Source of the DNA: Membranipora membranacea
Taxonomy: Eukaryota > Bryozoa > Gymnolaemata > Cheilostomatida > Membraniporidae
NCBI GenBank assembly: GCA_914767715.1
Contig: OU612074.1
Coordinates: 12,822,062-12,886,061, forward strand
Length of the DNA: 64,000 bases
Direction: 5' to 3'
Shown in pieces: positions 11,730-24,300 of this stretch (position 1 is the stretch's first letter; every line of letters starts with the position of its first letter). The notes under the pieces were generated by a model. It was not told where the DNA came from. It saw only the letters and a program-made list of their open reading frames with translations, and did no database searches. The position numbers and the translations under genes were made by a program.

Positions 11730-12224
11730 TCACTGTGTTTCCATGTTAATTTCGAGGTCGACCTTGTGAAGTAGGAAACGACCCTACTTGGGATATGCAA
11801 TACAAGGCTTATTGAAGACAGAATACTGGTACGCACCTTTACTCTCTGAAGATCTGATGATTAATAGCAGCTCAAGGCTCCCGCGGTTTACGTCACAGCC
11901 GTATCCGGTCTCTCTAGGGTAGGAGGTAGAATCCTGAATATCACAGACCTGAGGCTAATATCGATGGTCTTCGAGCTATGGAAATGGCACCGAGATCGCG
12001 GCCTGAGCTCCAAGACCGGCCTGAGCTCCAAGGTTCAGCTCGCACATATCGGCTCGCATCAAAAACTCTGATGCAGGAGGCCAGGGTTCAAATTCTGGCG
12101 GCGGCATGTTTCTTTGATGTTCAACTCTATCACGGGAATGGCTGCATATCTCGAGATCAAGCCAAGAGGTGACAACTCAGCTCGATTGAGGCCGATCTCA
12201 AAACTCACATGGAAACATGGTGAT
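11730..12224. mobile_element. MITE-like element with imperfect ~30-bp terminal inverted repeats
   Basis: The left end (ATCACTGTGTTTCCATG..) and the reverse complement of the right end (ATCACCATGTTTCCATG..) pair over about 30 bp, then both continue toward a GAGGTCG/GAGATCG motif. The interior is GC-richer than its flanks and has no open reading frame. A related element with similar ends lies at 21839-22048. Confidence 0.5.
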
Positions 12225-15200
12225 GATGTTTGATGCAATTGGTTGATGATATTTCTATCTCGAAGCTTCACAACTTATAGCATCAATGATATTGATCTAA
12301 TTTTGGTACATACCTTCTCTAAGTTACGCATAAATAGGCCTATATAGAGTGTTCAAGTGGCTTACCTGTACCTGTCACCTTGTCACAGACAAAAATGAGA
12401 AAGGAAGGCTAATGACCTTTCCCTTGAGATTGTATCAGGGTATTTATCAATAAATAGTCTTTGCAATGAACTAAAGCAAGTTAGTTGATAAGTTCAGTAG
12501 TTTGTCCGGGTCGGAAAGCCACATTATACAAGAGAGGCTAACTCGTAAATACACAAACGATCTACAGCTAAAAATTCAATTTATTAACTAATGTCAATAT
12601 CTTAATGATATCATAGTAAGTACTTAAGATAGGACATATTGACTTGGCCTATATATTACCTGTTATTTCAGGATGATAGACAAGGTACACAGTGATTTTT
12701 AATGGTCCTAAGGTTTTGATAAGGATGGATGAAGTAGCTAACAGTGATATAATCAAAGTACTATGTGTGTTTATTATATTGAGAGTTAAGCACGACCTAC
12801 CTGACGTTATTTAGTCTCTCAAAAGTAAGTAAAAACAATTAATGATGCGGTTCTTGTATTGTACCTTTAAAGTAGCTAAAGACTTCACCTCAATTTGGAG
12901 TTATTGTGATGGGTGATGTATGAAATCAGGACTAGCATGTGTCACCCCAATATGCATGAAAGTTGATTGCTGGCTGTTTTATCAATCAATTGGAAATGTA
13001 CTGCTATAGTTGATTTCTGCATACTCATCAATCACAAAGCCAAATTATTATATCACCAACGCAACATGTAACATTCTCACTGGGCAATTCTGATATTCTA
13101 CTTTGCTTTTGTTCTTGTAGATCGAATAACTCTCACTGTCTTTGTTACTCATGGTCTCTAAAACAAAGAGACTGTGATTGGTGTGTATACTGGAGGCCGG
13201 ACCCCGAGCGGTCATAGAGAAAGAGCTAGTCATACATATAAACATGGCGGGTGTACCTAAAACCTTACAAGTAAGTCAATAACACAGCATGTTCGATACG
13301 ATGCTGGCTACAAAAAAAAAAGGTTTCAAGACATCCTTCAAATGCAACAAGTTACAGCTTACTTTCCACATAGCTAGACCAACACTCAGTTACCAGCACA
13401 TTTTTACTAAGAAATCTCGACATATAACATAATCTCTACAACCTCAGGCTGTGATATATAATTCAGGGATTATATTAACAAATGATTGCCATGTTGCGAT
13501 ATGTCATCTTGTATTGAGAGGTGGGATTGTTGCGAAAGTACTGGGTGTCTTATCTATTCGTACTTTTCTTACATTGAGCCTGGTTATATCGTGATAAGTT
13601 ATTTACAACAAAATGAAATCTCCTGCAAGACAAATCAGCAGTGTTGTCCCTGTGAAGAAGTTTCTGTTTTCAGGTCGGGTTGAAGATTGAAATCGAGTTA
13701 TTGAAGAGTGGAAATTATGTGAAGTTCTAGCGTAGGAGCAAGTTAAAAATTTCTGTAGATCGTGAGGTTTCGTTTCTACTAGATGATGACCTTCACTCCC
13801 AGACTTCATTATCTCAGCAGAGCGTTTTGCTAGAGATTCTAATCTGGGTTAGAACTCATTTGGCTTCGGTTCCTTTTTGACATGTAGCTGGCTGTCTCGT
13901 TGTTCCTTGTATAGGAATCTTTCATCGCATTGGGATGGTTTATTTTTAATAAGATGGTTCGTTTTAAGAGGGTGTGTTTTGAATAAAAATAGGTGTGCTT
14001 TCCTAATGCATCATTTTAGAGTAGGCTCGGCTAGAAAGTAAAACTGTTAAGATGGCAAATTTATTTAAGATTAGTTAAATGTTTTGCTACATAGCTTCCT
14101 TGTTCTTACACAACCAGTATAGAGAAAGGAAACTGTGATTTAAGCTGTCAGAGTCTTCATGAAGCTACTCAATGATGAAGGAAAGTTCATTGCACAACTG
14201 GTTGATCGTAATTTGTAACGTAATGAAGGATTGGCTCTGGTATACACTGTCAGCGAGTGCTTTTCTGGGTGAGTCATTGACAGATTTCACAATCACACCC
14301 ATCCCACTGATGCACGACCATCAATCTCCATGTCACTGTGGTCAGCTCCCACAATATGTTACAAGATAACCGCGAGATTCACCCAATTGTTGCAGGATTT
14401 CTTGCTAGGTTGTTGGTTATGATAATCGGCTCAAAAGCATAGATCTCATTATTTCTCTTCTCAGTCAGTGGTATAAGGTCCTTAGCAAAATCAATCTTAT
14501 ATACCATTCCACCAGATCAAGCACAATCCAATTTGCCCGCAATTAGGTTTTGAGCCGCCGCCGCCGGATCACCAGTAGAATAGGAATGACCGGACTGCAG
14601 GCATATTGGATCTAACTTGATCTACCATTCCACCACTTTCATGGTACAGACTATTCTTGATGGATTATGCAGCAGCAACAAGTAAAAATATTCATAGTGT
14701 CTGCCAGTGTGAGCGTTCAGTCAGTTCAGTCGTCGCGATGGGAATTTTCAAGATCCCGTATTGTGCGAGGAGGTTATTGTTCATGTATTATGATTTTGTT
14801 TAGCTGTGATTTTTCACGCAGTGATAGATTTGTTATTTGGCATGAAATCTACAGGCAGCTCAACTGGACATTGTATCGATACATTTCCTTGTTGAGATAA
14901 GAGACTTTCTTGTAAAGCATATTTAGTAGGCTAATCAGTTAAGTAGTCCATTACAAACTTTATCAACCAAGAAGTGATGCAGTGTGCCTCCTAGGATGGT
15001 ACCTTTGGTGGGGGAGGTCAGAAGAGTTAGAAAGCAATGCCTGATCTGTTTCGTAAACTTCATATTTCCAGATGTTCATAATCTTGTTTCATTGGTGAGC
15101 CGGGGCGGATTTTTCGCTTGTTAAGTGGCCTTGTTGTCGAACTGTGCTTCTTTTTGTTCTCCCAATGCCCTGTCTGGAATTCTAGGGGAACACTTAACGC

Positions 15201-17306
15201 ATATGTCATATTGAGGATTGCTGGCTTACTTGTGACCCTAGATAAGGCGCTTGTAGACCTAGAGGGAAACCATGACACAAGGGAGAATAATATAATGAGC
15301 AATAATTTGTAATCAGTGTAAAAGCTACCTCTGTCTGAATTTAATCCTCTTATCTTAACTTTATAATGTATGGTGTAATTATATTGAGTGTTTGTGATAA
15401 CATCGTAAGGGAACCAATCACCATGTAGACCCAGCGGATCACACCCACAGTAAACAAGCCAAAGTTGCAGCTTTGCTCTTACTAACCCCTGTATCAACTT
15501 AGCAATTTAATTTTTCTGTTTACCAAGTAAACAAAGTGACAGTTGCAATCAAGTTAATCCATGTGCTCTATTGTATACTGTGTGGTCCTGACACACCATT
15601 GAAATAGCCGAAAATCACGAAGCAGGCAGGGTCCGAGTCTATCACAAGATGCAAAGATCGAATTCTCAATAAAAGTCAGCCATTCATACAAGGAACTTCC
15701 CGGTCCGATGATAATGTTACATTGGAAATGATGAAATTACATTCTGGGTCATGACACATCAAAAGAACTCAATCATTGTTCACAGCTTGAAAATCAGTTC
15801 AATTTAAGGAAATATGACTTTAGTATTAATTAATGTCTCATCTGTGGCGTTTTTATTGGGAGAAAAACAAGCATCACAATAGCGTATTGAGCTATAAACA
15901 GTTTCTTTTGCCATCCTCAAAGGGGACGACTCCGAATTACACCGAAGTGGTTGCAAAAGCACATGAGCTCACAGTCATCCGATATGTCTGATGTATGTGA
16001 TACAAGTTGCTGACATCACAAGTTCATATTAAGGCATAATGCTGATCCTTCAGCCGAAGTTGTAAATAATCATAAGCAGGGAGGAATCGCTTCGGACATG
16101 AAACATGAATTCAACAACGCACGCACTATATAATAATCCAGCAGTAAAACTATAATTAGGCCTAATATCCATGTACGGTGGTTTAGCTACAGCAAACCTG
16201 TAACTTTGGCTTGTATGAACATTAGGCCTCCTATCCATATACTGTGGCTGTGGCGCAGTAATATCAGGCATACTGACTGGGTCGGGCTAGAAAAAACTGT
16301 AGATAGTTTTGTTGTCCGTTTTATTTGGTTGAGTCAGCTGTCAGTCTCTATCACGTAGTAGATTTATTGGTTTAGAGATTAGATTTTATATCTATGAGTT
16401 GCTGCTATGATGGGTGTGGTGGTGAAATATAACTTCTTGACTGAGTCAGAGTTTTCCAGATGTCGTTCCTCTGCTGTTTAGATAATTTGAGGACACTCTA
16501 AATGTACTCGCTATTTGTAGTTAGCTTTACTGCAGATGGAGAGAAGTGATTCTTACTTTCAGAGTTTTCTGCTATATTGGTCGCTAGCTTTATTCAAAAA
16601 ACGTTGGTCCCTCTTCAGAAGAAACTTACAACGACAGCTCATTTTTAAAATTCTGGATGACAACATTCTGACATCATTCTAAAAATGAAACCATAGAATC
16701 GAATACCCAATGATCATGTCAAACTCAATATGTGTAATTGCCCCGATTTCTTAAGAAAAGGTCATTGGCCTTGTATAATAGTGTTCCTTGATATCTTTTG
16801 AGCCAGCAATGTTAATAAGTCTTTGATTCAACCCTAGGCTCCACATGCCACCAATCTCTCATTGATGTGCATCTCCAGACTTACAAAGTAGGCGATAATC
16901 TGAACTAGGGAACGATGAGTGATGACTCATGATGGTTCTAGATGATGTTTACTATAAGACTTTGTGTTATGTTACAAGCGTTACAAGTGTGCAGTAAACA
17001 TATAATTATAGGGGTTATCTACACTTTGCGGTGTAGGTATGGGAATAATAAATTCTCTTTGGTTTCTTTTATTCTCATGTCATAGTAATGGTTGTCTAAG
17101 GCAATTAGATACCTTCTATGGAAATGTATCCTTACCTTATATGATAGAGGACTTTTAGCTACTCTGGATTTTTGTGCTCTCAATTGGAATTGGAAGATCA
17201 ACTCCAAAGTCCAGGGGCGTATATTCTAAAAAAATTCACTCACTGACTTTTTAGAGATGAGCATAATGAACGGGCGCAGGCCGTAGGCGTGGCAGGGAGG
17301 GTGTGG

Positions 17307-17331
17307 GAGGGGCGCTTAAGCGCCCTCCCAC
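17307..17331. repeat. Short GC-rich palindrome
   Basis: A 25-bp near-perfect inverted repeat centred on GCGCTTAAGCGC with GGGAGG/CCTCCC arms. It stands out in an AT-rich region. It could be a remnant foldback end or a protein-binding site; nothing nearby decides. Confidence 0.6.
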
Positions 17332-17571
17332 CACGGAAATTTTTGCATATCGGTAGCAAAATAGTGCAAGCAGAGAGGTAATTCAATAGCTCACTGAGCT
17401 GTTGGGTACTTTCAGAAAACAACTCAATAGCAGTAGAAGATTACGGTAAAAATGCTCCAGTTATAAAGCACCCATTTGAAAAAAAACTGACCTTCATGGG
17501 ATTCGAACCCACAACAATTTGAATAACAGTGTTTGTAAGGCAGACGCCGCCCAGAGATCCACTATACTTTC

Positions 17572-17715
17572 ACCTAAAATTGAGAATAATTGAGAAAATT
17601 GAGAATCCTGCCAGAGTAGACAACTCTACTATCTTAAAATTGAGAAAATATATCCCTTCAATACATTGTCCCGCATTTTCTCAATTTTTATTTGTTCTCA
17701 ATTCTCAAAATTTCC
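17572..17715. repeat. AT-rich inverted-repeat element (TTGAGAA/TTCTCAA arms)
   Basis: Several TTGAGAA words at 17578-17612 are mirrored by TTCTCAA words at 17675-17708, giving an imperfect stem of about 40 bp around a ~65-bp loop. There is no coding capacity. It resembles a small MITE. Confidence 0.45.
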
Positions 17716-18139
17716 AATAAAACATGAGATGTAAATTATTAAAAAAAATTTCAAGTTGAATTGTTATTGAAAACTACATAAATCCTTCACTATCCTCCGA
17801 ATTACATTCCTGCTCAACTATGATGAAGCAAACCGAGTGGTTTTGACAGAAAAGTAGAGACTCAAAGTGTACACAGCAAGCACTGGACAAATTCCTTATA
17901 CTCTTTTTATGATGAAGCAAAATAAGCTTAGCTGTATGTTTTACTTATACGAGTGGGTTGAAGACTGGACAGGTACAGCCTGTATAAAAACATCTGGCCT
18001 GATGAGAAGAAGACTGGTTAGTTTTGAACCAAAGAAAGATGATGATGTGAGTATTTTTTTACTACTAGTCAATAATGTCATAAATAAGTCAAGTTGAGTA
18101 CACTTACTCTTAGCAAGGAGTTAAAGGGATGGATAGCTG

Positions 18140-18211
18140 CTTAGGTGGTAGCCTGTCTTGACAAGCTTTGTCAATCTTTGACAAGCTTGTCAAGACAGGT
18201 TACTTAGGTGG
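18140..18211. mobile_element. 54-bp foldback element flanked by a 9-bp direct repeat
   Basis: CTTAGGTGG occurs at 18140-18148 and again at 18203-18211. Between them a 54-bp sequence is almost wholly an inverted repeat: TARCCTGTCTTGACAAGCTT reads inward from both ends around a ~10-nt centre. Matching 9-bp flanks around a terminal-inverted-repeat unit is what a transposition target-site duplication looks like. Confidence 0.6.
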
Positions 18212-18233
18212 GTAGTACTAGGTCTAGGAGCTT

Positions 18234-18558
18234 CATTACAAAATAAAGTACACCTATGCTGTAGTATGTTGGATAGGCCCTGGGGGCCGATGTCAGGGAG
18301 ACATGCCCCAATGCACCTATGAGAGTTGTGTAACAAAAGGCCTTTTGTTTGGTGAACAAAGGAGTACAATGGCAGGCAAAGTGTGCTTGTCTGAATGCAT
18401 GTTGGATTCATGTGATTGCATGCTGGGGCGCCTGTATGCTAGGCTCAGCTCTCTACTTTTGCTACACTCATTTGTAGGTATACACAATCCACCCGCTGCT
18501 ACGATATGTAGGAACCACTGGTAAAGGGTATTTCACAACTGTACTTTATTTTGTAATG
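18234..18558. mobile_element. 325-bp MITE-like element with perfect 19-bp terminal inverted repeats
   Basis: CATTACAAAATAAAGTACA begins at 18234 and its exact reverse complement ends at 18558. The interior has no transposase. No convincing target-site duplication is visible, so the superfamily is undetermined. It begins only 22 bp after the foldback element. Confidence 0.65.
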
Positions 18559-21191
18559 TAGTTTTTATCTCCAATAATTGATTGATTGATTCCTTGCTGG
18601 TGGACTGAGTTACCTCAGTTAGCCCTGTCTTTGGAACTGAGGGACAGTAAAGGATTAGGGCGAAGTGATGGCAACATGTTGACTAGCGTAGTTAGTGCTC
18701 ATTCTCATTGAAAGAGCGCCTGATCCAGCGATCAGTTGAGTATTTACGTAATCGTTGTCTTGCTCAGATTTACATTGTATGATCTTGTAGGAACACAATC
18801 TATATTTCTGGATGTACTTTTTGGGACAAGGCTGCCAGCAGTTAAGTTGAAGACCCGAATGCTATTCAGAGGAAGACATGGTTCAATGCAGAAATGACTG
18901 ATCTAGAGAAGATAGCACCCTCCGCTAAGCGTAAGTAGCCTAAGCCTAATCAGATGTATAATATGCATTACCAGTGTTTTTGTCAGTTGAATTGGTAACA
19001 GGAAGCCCTATGTCTTGTGACGTGTCTAGCGAGCCTACATGGCCACAGATTGGCTTGAGATTATAACACCCTAATCTTAGTTGTTACAAGCCTCATCTAA
19101 TACAGGTAATTGGTATATCATCTTGCCGATCGTGAGACAATGACATAATCAATATTATATGCAAATTATCACTTATTGGCGACAAGGTGGATGCACGCAA
19201 TCATTATTCTCTTCTATGCTCCATCTTTCTGCTTAAGTCTTTTCCGCTGACACTCATGACATAGTAATATTTGACCATTTCAACCTCGTGTGTAAACGCG
19301 GCTTAATATTTTGGGCAGAGAGGTCATGGATTTACTTAGCGTTGTACAAACGAAAGGACAATATACTGAATAATTAACTGGTGTATGCTTTCTGTTTATA
19401 TCTAGTTTCCTTGATGATGCAAAGAACGATAGGATCACTTAGGCGGTGAAGAATTTGACGTCTACTCTGTTACATGACCTGTTAACATCCATCAACTCTT
19501 TGCAAATGGTATGTTGTTTTCTTAAAGCAAAGTAGGCCCAAAGTTTATTAGTGTTTGATTTGAGGAACTACATCATACCTTAGAAGAGTAGGAGAAGTGC
19601 GCCTTTCCGCACAAAGGCTACTTGATTAAGCTCAAAATAGCTAGAATTGAGTACTAGCTAACATTAACTCATCTAGCTAAATTTAATTTAAGAAAATATT
19701 TACTCCTCTACGGTACTAGTCAATGCTAGATGTTTAGACACTTTGAATAGTTTTCATTCTAACGTGGCACTGAGGCGACTGTCACATCAGCTGATTCAAT
19801 TCATTTGTGCAATCACAATGTAAAATCGCAAAGCTCATGCAAAAACTACCAAACCTGACAAGATCACATCTGATCAGACAAAAGATAATTTTGCCGATGC
19901 AATACAATGGAAAAACCATGTTTTGTTCGATCAGATGCTTTCACAATGCCCTCATTGCATAATATAAACATTCTCCTCTTGCAGGTGTAGTGAGAGTCTT
20001 GCTGTACAGATCCAGACTGCCACGCTGTCATATCTTATACGTTGACTGCACGCTGCCAACTCATCACCTGCTGCAAAGAACACTTCAACAAATCTTGTCC
20101 GCATTCGTACGGCCATACGAGCTGAGCTGCAGTCTCAACCATCTTAATATTAGCCTCAAGTTCTGCATTCAGCGTGCAGTGAGGTATTGTAAGGTCAACA
20201 TGACGTTGACATACATATTATTTAAATACCTACTAAGGATTTTCCTATGACTGTCTTCTGACCTGTACACAGTGCTGTGATTGATATATTCTCGTGTTTT
20301 TTTTACTTGACTTGACTTTTAGTAGCAACTTTTCAGGCTGAAAAAAAGGATTAATTTTTTTGTTGAGGACATTGAGGTCAACATCGAGGTGCTATAGTTT
20401 TAATTTTGAGAAATCATCTGCTTAAATTTGTATCTTATTAAATACAATATAACCTATCTTGCAAGCTTTGTACCTATACCTTTCGCAAAATAAAACTCTT
20501 TGCTTGAATTGGCAAATAATACCGTTTCTGTTATATCGCTGATCAAGTCGCAGCATAGATAACTAAATGGACATTGCTAGCTAACACACAGGATTACTCT
20601 ATATGAAATGAGGAACAAACAGTGTTGCGGGCCGTAGCTAACCTTTATTGGCGACTATCAAGTCATTAACAACCTGGTCAAATAGTTCACTGCTAAGAAT
20701 TTCTTTGCCAACCATCAAAAGTCAATTGTTTAGATGACTCATAAGGCAGTTAATCCTCATCTGCGAATTGAAAAACCGTTTCTATTGCTCATTGTATACC
20801 TCTCTCTATGTGCAAGGTTATGTTTTATGTCTATAAAAAAAAACTATAAAATATCCCAGAAGTTGTCATGACACGTAAAATGAGAAGACAACTTCTCCTT
20901 TTTTTTTCCTTTGCCCCTCCCTTTTTTCTCTTTTCTCCTCCCTCTTTTCCCCACTCTCACCGAGAAGTTTATCCCCGAGCCCGCCGCCACACACTGAGCT
21001 ATTCAGCCACTCACGGAGTCCCGTGGGCCGTGAGTGCTAATATACGCCACTGCCAAAGTCATAATTAATAGTCATGCAATCTTCACTAATTATACAAGTA
21101 TAAGTTCTTACTTGAGGTCATACTTCTTCCTTTTTATACGCATTGAGTTACGCTTGATGATTAAACTATAATTATTTATTTATTCTCGCAG

Positions 21192-21342
21192 ATATATACA
21201 GTGTTATTGGTACTCCTTACTGGTGTTCTATCTCAAGATGAACAAGCAACAACCCCAACAACAACCACAACAACAACAACCCCAACAACAACAACAACCA
21301 CAACACCCACAACCACAACACCCACAACTGCTGCGCCAACAG
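21192..21342 (+). CDS. Gene C exon: signal-peptide core and Thr/Pro mucin-like stalk
   Basis: Follows a TCTCGCAG acceptor. It reads a hydrophobic stretch (TVLLVLLTGVLSQ) that looks like the end of a signal peptide, then about 30 residues of almost pure Thr with Pro, a likely O-glycosylated stalk. It ends ..APTG in phase 1 at GTAAGA. A GTG at 21201 is in frame but is not a likely start; an upstream ATG exon is expected. Confidence 0.7.
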
Positions 21343-24300
21343 GTAAGAGCGCACAATTAATTATTAATGCATCTTTTGTATGGACATTTACCTTACATGA
21401 TGCAATCTTACAATGGAACTGACTCGAAATAGGCCATCTTATATATCATAATTTCCACTGGAATCTCTATCAGGTATTTACTTCAAGTGATTCTATAACA
21501 TTTTTTAACTCAAAAATGAAACCCTGAATGGAACGTCTCATATAATTATGATAGTAATTGATATAATGGTACTCATTGTTTGTTTGTTTTGATGAAACAC
21601 GATCAAGTATAGAATTCATACTCTTTCCTGTAGTTATTACAGATATTGCGCTCAGTGATCCAACAGTCTCTAGTTTGAAGGTGACATGGAAGGGTATCTC
21701 TGGTCAATTCTATGAGGTAAATATTTGAATTGTTGGATTGGTTGTATTAAGCTCATCAAAAAACAGATGGGGAAAATGAAGACGCAATCACCCTAAAATT
21801 ATGTTAGGTTTCTGTTGAAAATGCACCTTTGTTTCACTATTGATGCCATGGTTTTTGTGACCACATCCTCATATTCACTGTGGGTCCATGGGGTCAAGTT
21901 GAACAAATTTCGGAGCTGTGCGAACCATGGGAATGCCTCCCGGTTCAAACTGAGCTGGAAGACTCAGCTCGCACTGAGTAGCACAAATTAAGATATGCCC
22001 GTTTCAGAGACTGCTAAGGTCAAAATCCACATAAGAACATGGTGATGAGTTTAATTAGTGATGCTACAACGCAATTGTGAATCACAATATATCATAAGTG
22101 GCGAGAGGGGGGGTTTTGCACGAGCATTGTGAGACCTTGTAAGATCAAATTAAATTGATTATGCTAGGTTAGAGCAAGTTTGATCCAGTTTATGTGCATT
22201 CCGGTTGCTCCTCTCCACTTATAAGACCCAGTTCATCAGTGGAGGAGGAACAACTTTGAATGCAGACCAACTGGACCCAGCTTAGTCCACGTCAGATTAA
22301 TATTTTTTGACTATATTTGTTATTATGACTTGATTCTCCCTTTACAGGTTGAATACTGTGAAACAGGGCCAAGCTGCAGTTTTATCTCTGCTAATGGAGG
22401 TAATAGGCTTACAGGCTACTCTGCAATGGAGCAGGTTCTCTCTTCTCTTAGTGCTGGAACAACCTATGACATAAGAGTGCAGGCATTTAACACTGAGTCA
22501 GGCGGGACAGGGGTACCAAGCTCTCCAGCTACTATCACTGGAAACACAGGTATGAGTGTAGATGATAACAGATTTATTTTTGCAACAACTTAGTTTTATA
22601 CTACTGTAGGTCGTCTGTAACATCCAAATCACTTACCAGGATGCTCCTTTAGACAATGCTAGGAAATGCTTATTATAATGAGATTGCTAGTAAGAGTTTT
22701 CAACTGAAAATTTCGTAGAAAAATCATCGGCTGCACATCAGTAGCAAGACTTGTTTTTGTCACTGTTAAATTTACACCTAATATTTGTCAAATAGAACAA
22801 AGCAACACCTCTACAATCAGCATTCTGACAAGTGAGTCCGAAATAACAACAGCAGTGTTTGTAAATTCTTCACAAGGATCATCATTTGCTTCCACGAACC
22901 CAAATAACCAGAGTCCGACAACAGAGGTCAAAAGTATGACAACATCCCGTTCAGATGAAACAACTATTCAGCTGACTCAGTGAAGGTTCCTGATTCATCA
23001 ACAACCAGCAGAAGCAGTCCCTCTTCAACAAATCATCTGCCTTCTTTGGCTCGAACAACTTTTGATGCTAGCTTGAGTTCATCTACATCAGTTCTAGTCA
23101 CCAATAGTGAACCAAATTCAAACTCAACAAGCGTTTATGCTACTGCTGCTGAATCAACAACTTTGTCTGATACAATGACTACAACTGCGACAAGTCAGTT
23201 TGTAACAACTACCACTGCAACTGAAGATAATGCGACAACCGCAGCTATAGAATTGACGACCACAGAGAGTGCTACAACAACCACTAAAATGATGCGTAAG
23301 AAATACAGCTTGGTGCTGGAATCCACTCACCTGAGATTAACCCGTGCCAAAACCTTACCACTACTAAAGTCCCACTTGAAGAAAAATATGATTTCCAGTG
23401 TTAATTTTTGCATGCAGATGGATTGGAACTTCGGGGCAAATCCTTTTCCGGTTGGGGAAAAACCCAGACTTCAAATTTCCAATTTACTTTACCTCACCAT
23501 TGCATGTGCTGCTATATCAGTACCCAGAAGCTCATGTCAATCAGCAAATTACTGGTGAAAGAAAAGCGCAATTGAAATCATCTTGAGAGCCTTTTTTACG
23601 TGATAAAATAATGCTTTGCTTGAGGGCATCACTCTAACTAACCAAATTATTATTATCCTCTCATGAAAAACAGTGTCAGGTGCTGGTAGCGTAACGTTGA
23701 CTGATGTGTTGATGAAAGTCCTCATATCACTAAAATAACAACTGCTAAAGCTCTGTTAGGCTTGAGGCCAAATGGTAACACAAAGATATGAACCGACACC
23801 GGTAATAACTAACAACAAAACCACTTGCTGGACTATCCGAGACTATCTCATGAGGAAACTGCGGCTTGAATTTGAGCTTCAACCTAAATCGAGCTGCTAT
23901 TCGGCTACTCCATACCATACCTTACATACACAAACTACCATCAGGACAATAATGGTTATCACTGTATATAATTGCATGGCTGCTATTGAAAACTCAACTT
24001 GACCCTTATTGATACAGATAACCAGTAGTTCACAATTTTGGCAGCTTGAGCATTTAATTAGTATTTTGAATTGAACATAATCATACTTACTTGCTTATGT
24101 ATAATGAATTCACCAGTTAAGGTTGCAAGTTTTTGAATACCCATTCTGCAGAGAACTAAACAAAAAATATGTTAATATTGTCATGTCCTAAGTCTTGGTT
24201 TGCTGGGAAGTCCAGCAAAAAGTCTCTGTTTTGTGTGTAACAAAAAATGCTTGTACAAGTTGATTATACGCATCAGATAATCCTAATAAATAATCTAAGG

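Larger units (their letters stand above)
10848..21190. other. Gene-poor interval with dispersed repeats
   Basis: About 10 kb with no open frame or exon chain I can support as coding. It carries MITE-like and foldback elements (listed separately), a short AT/TA-rich background, and isolated open frames that lack domain signal, including a 145-codon minus frame at 15060-15497. Upstream exons of gene C, including its start codon, should lie somewhere toward the right end. Confidence 0.55.

Noticed and set aside
15060-15497. 145-codon minus-strand frame as a gene
   Set aside because: No domain, composition or splice context supports it; such a length can occur by chance in 64 kb.
20868-21068. 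ATG at 20868 with a Leu/Phe/Pro-rich frame as gene C's start exon
   Set aside because: The hydrophobic run comes from a pyrimidine-rich tract, and I found no phase 0 donor leading to 21192.
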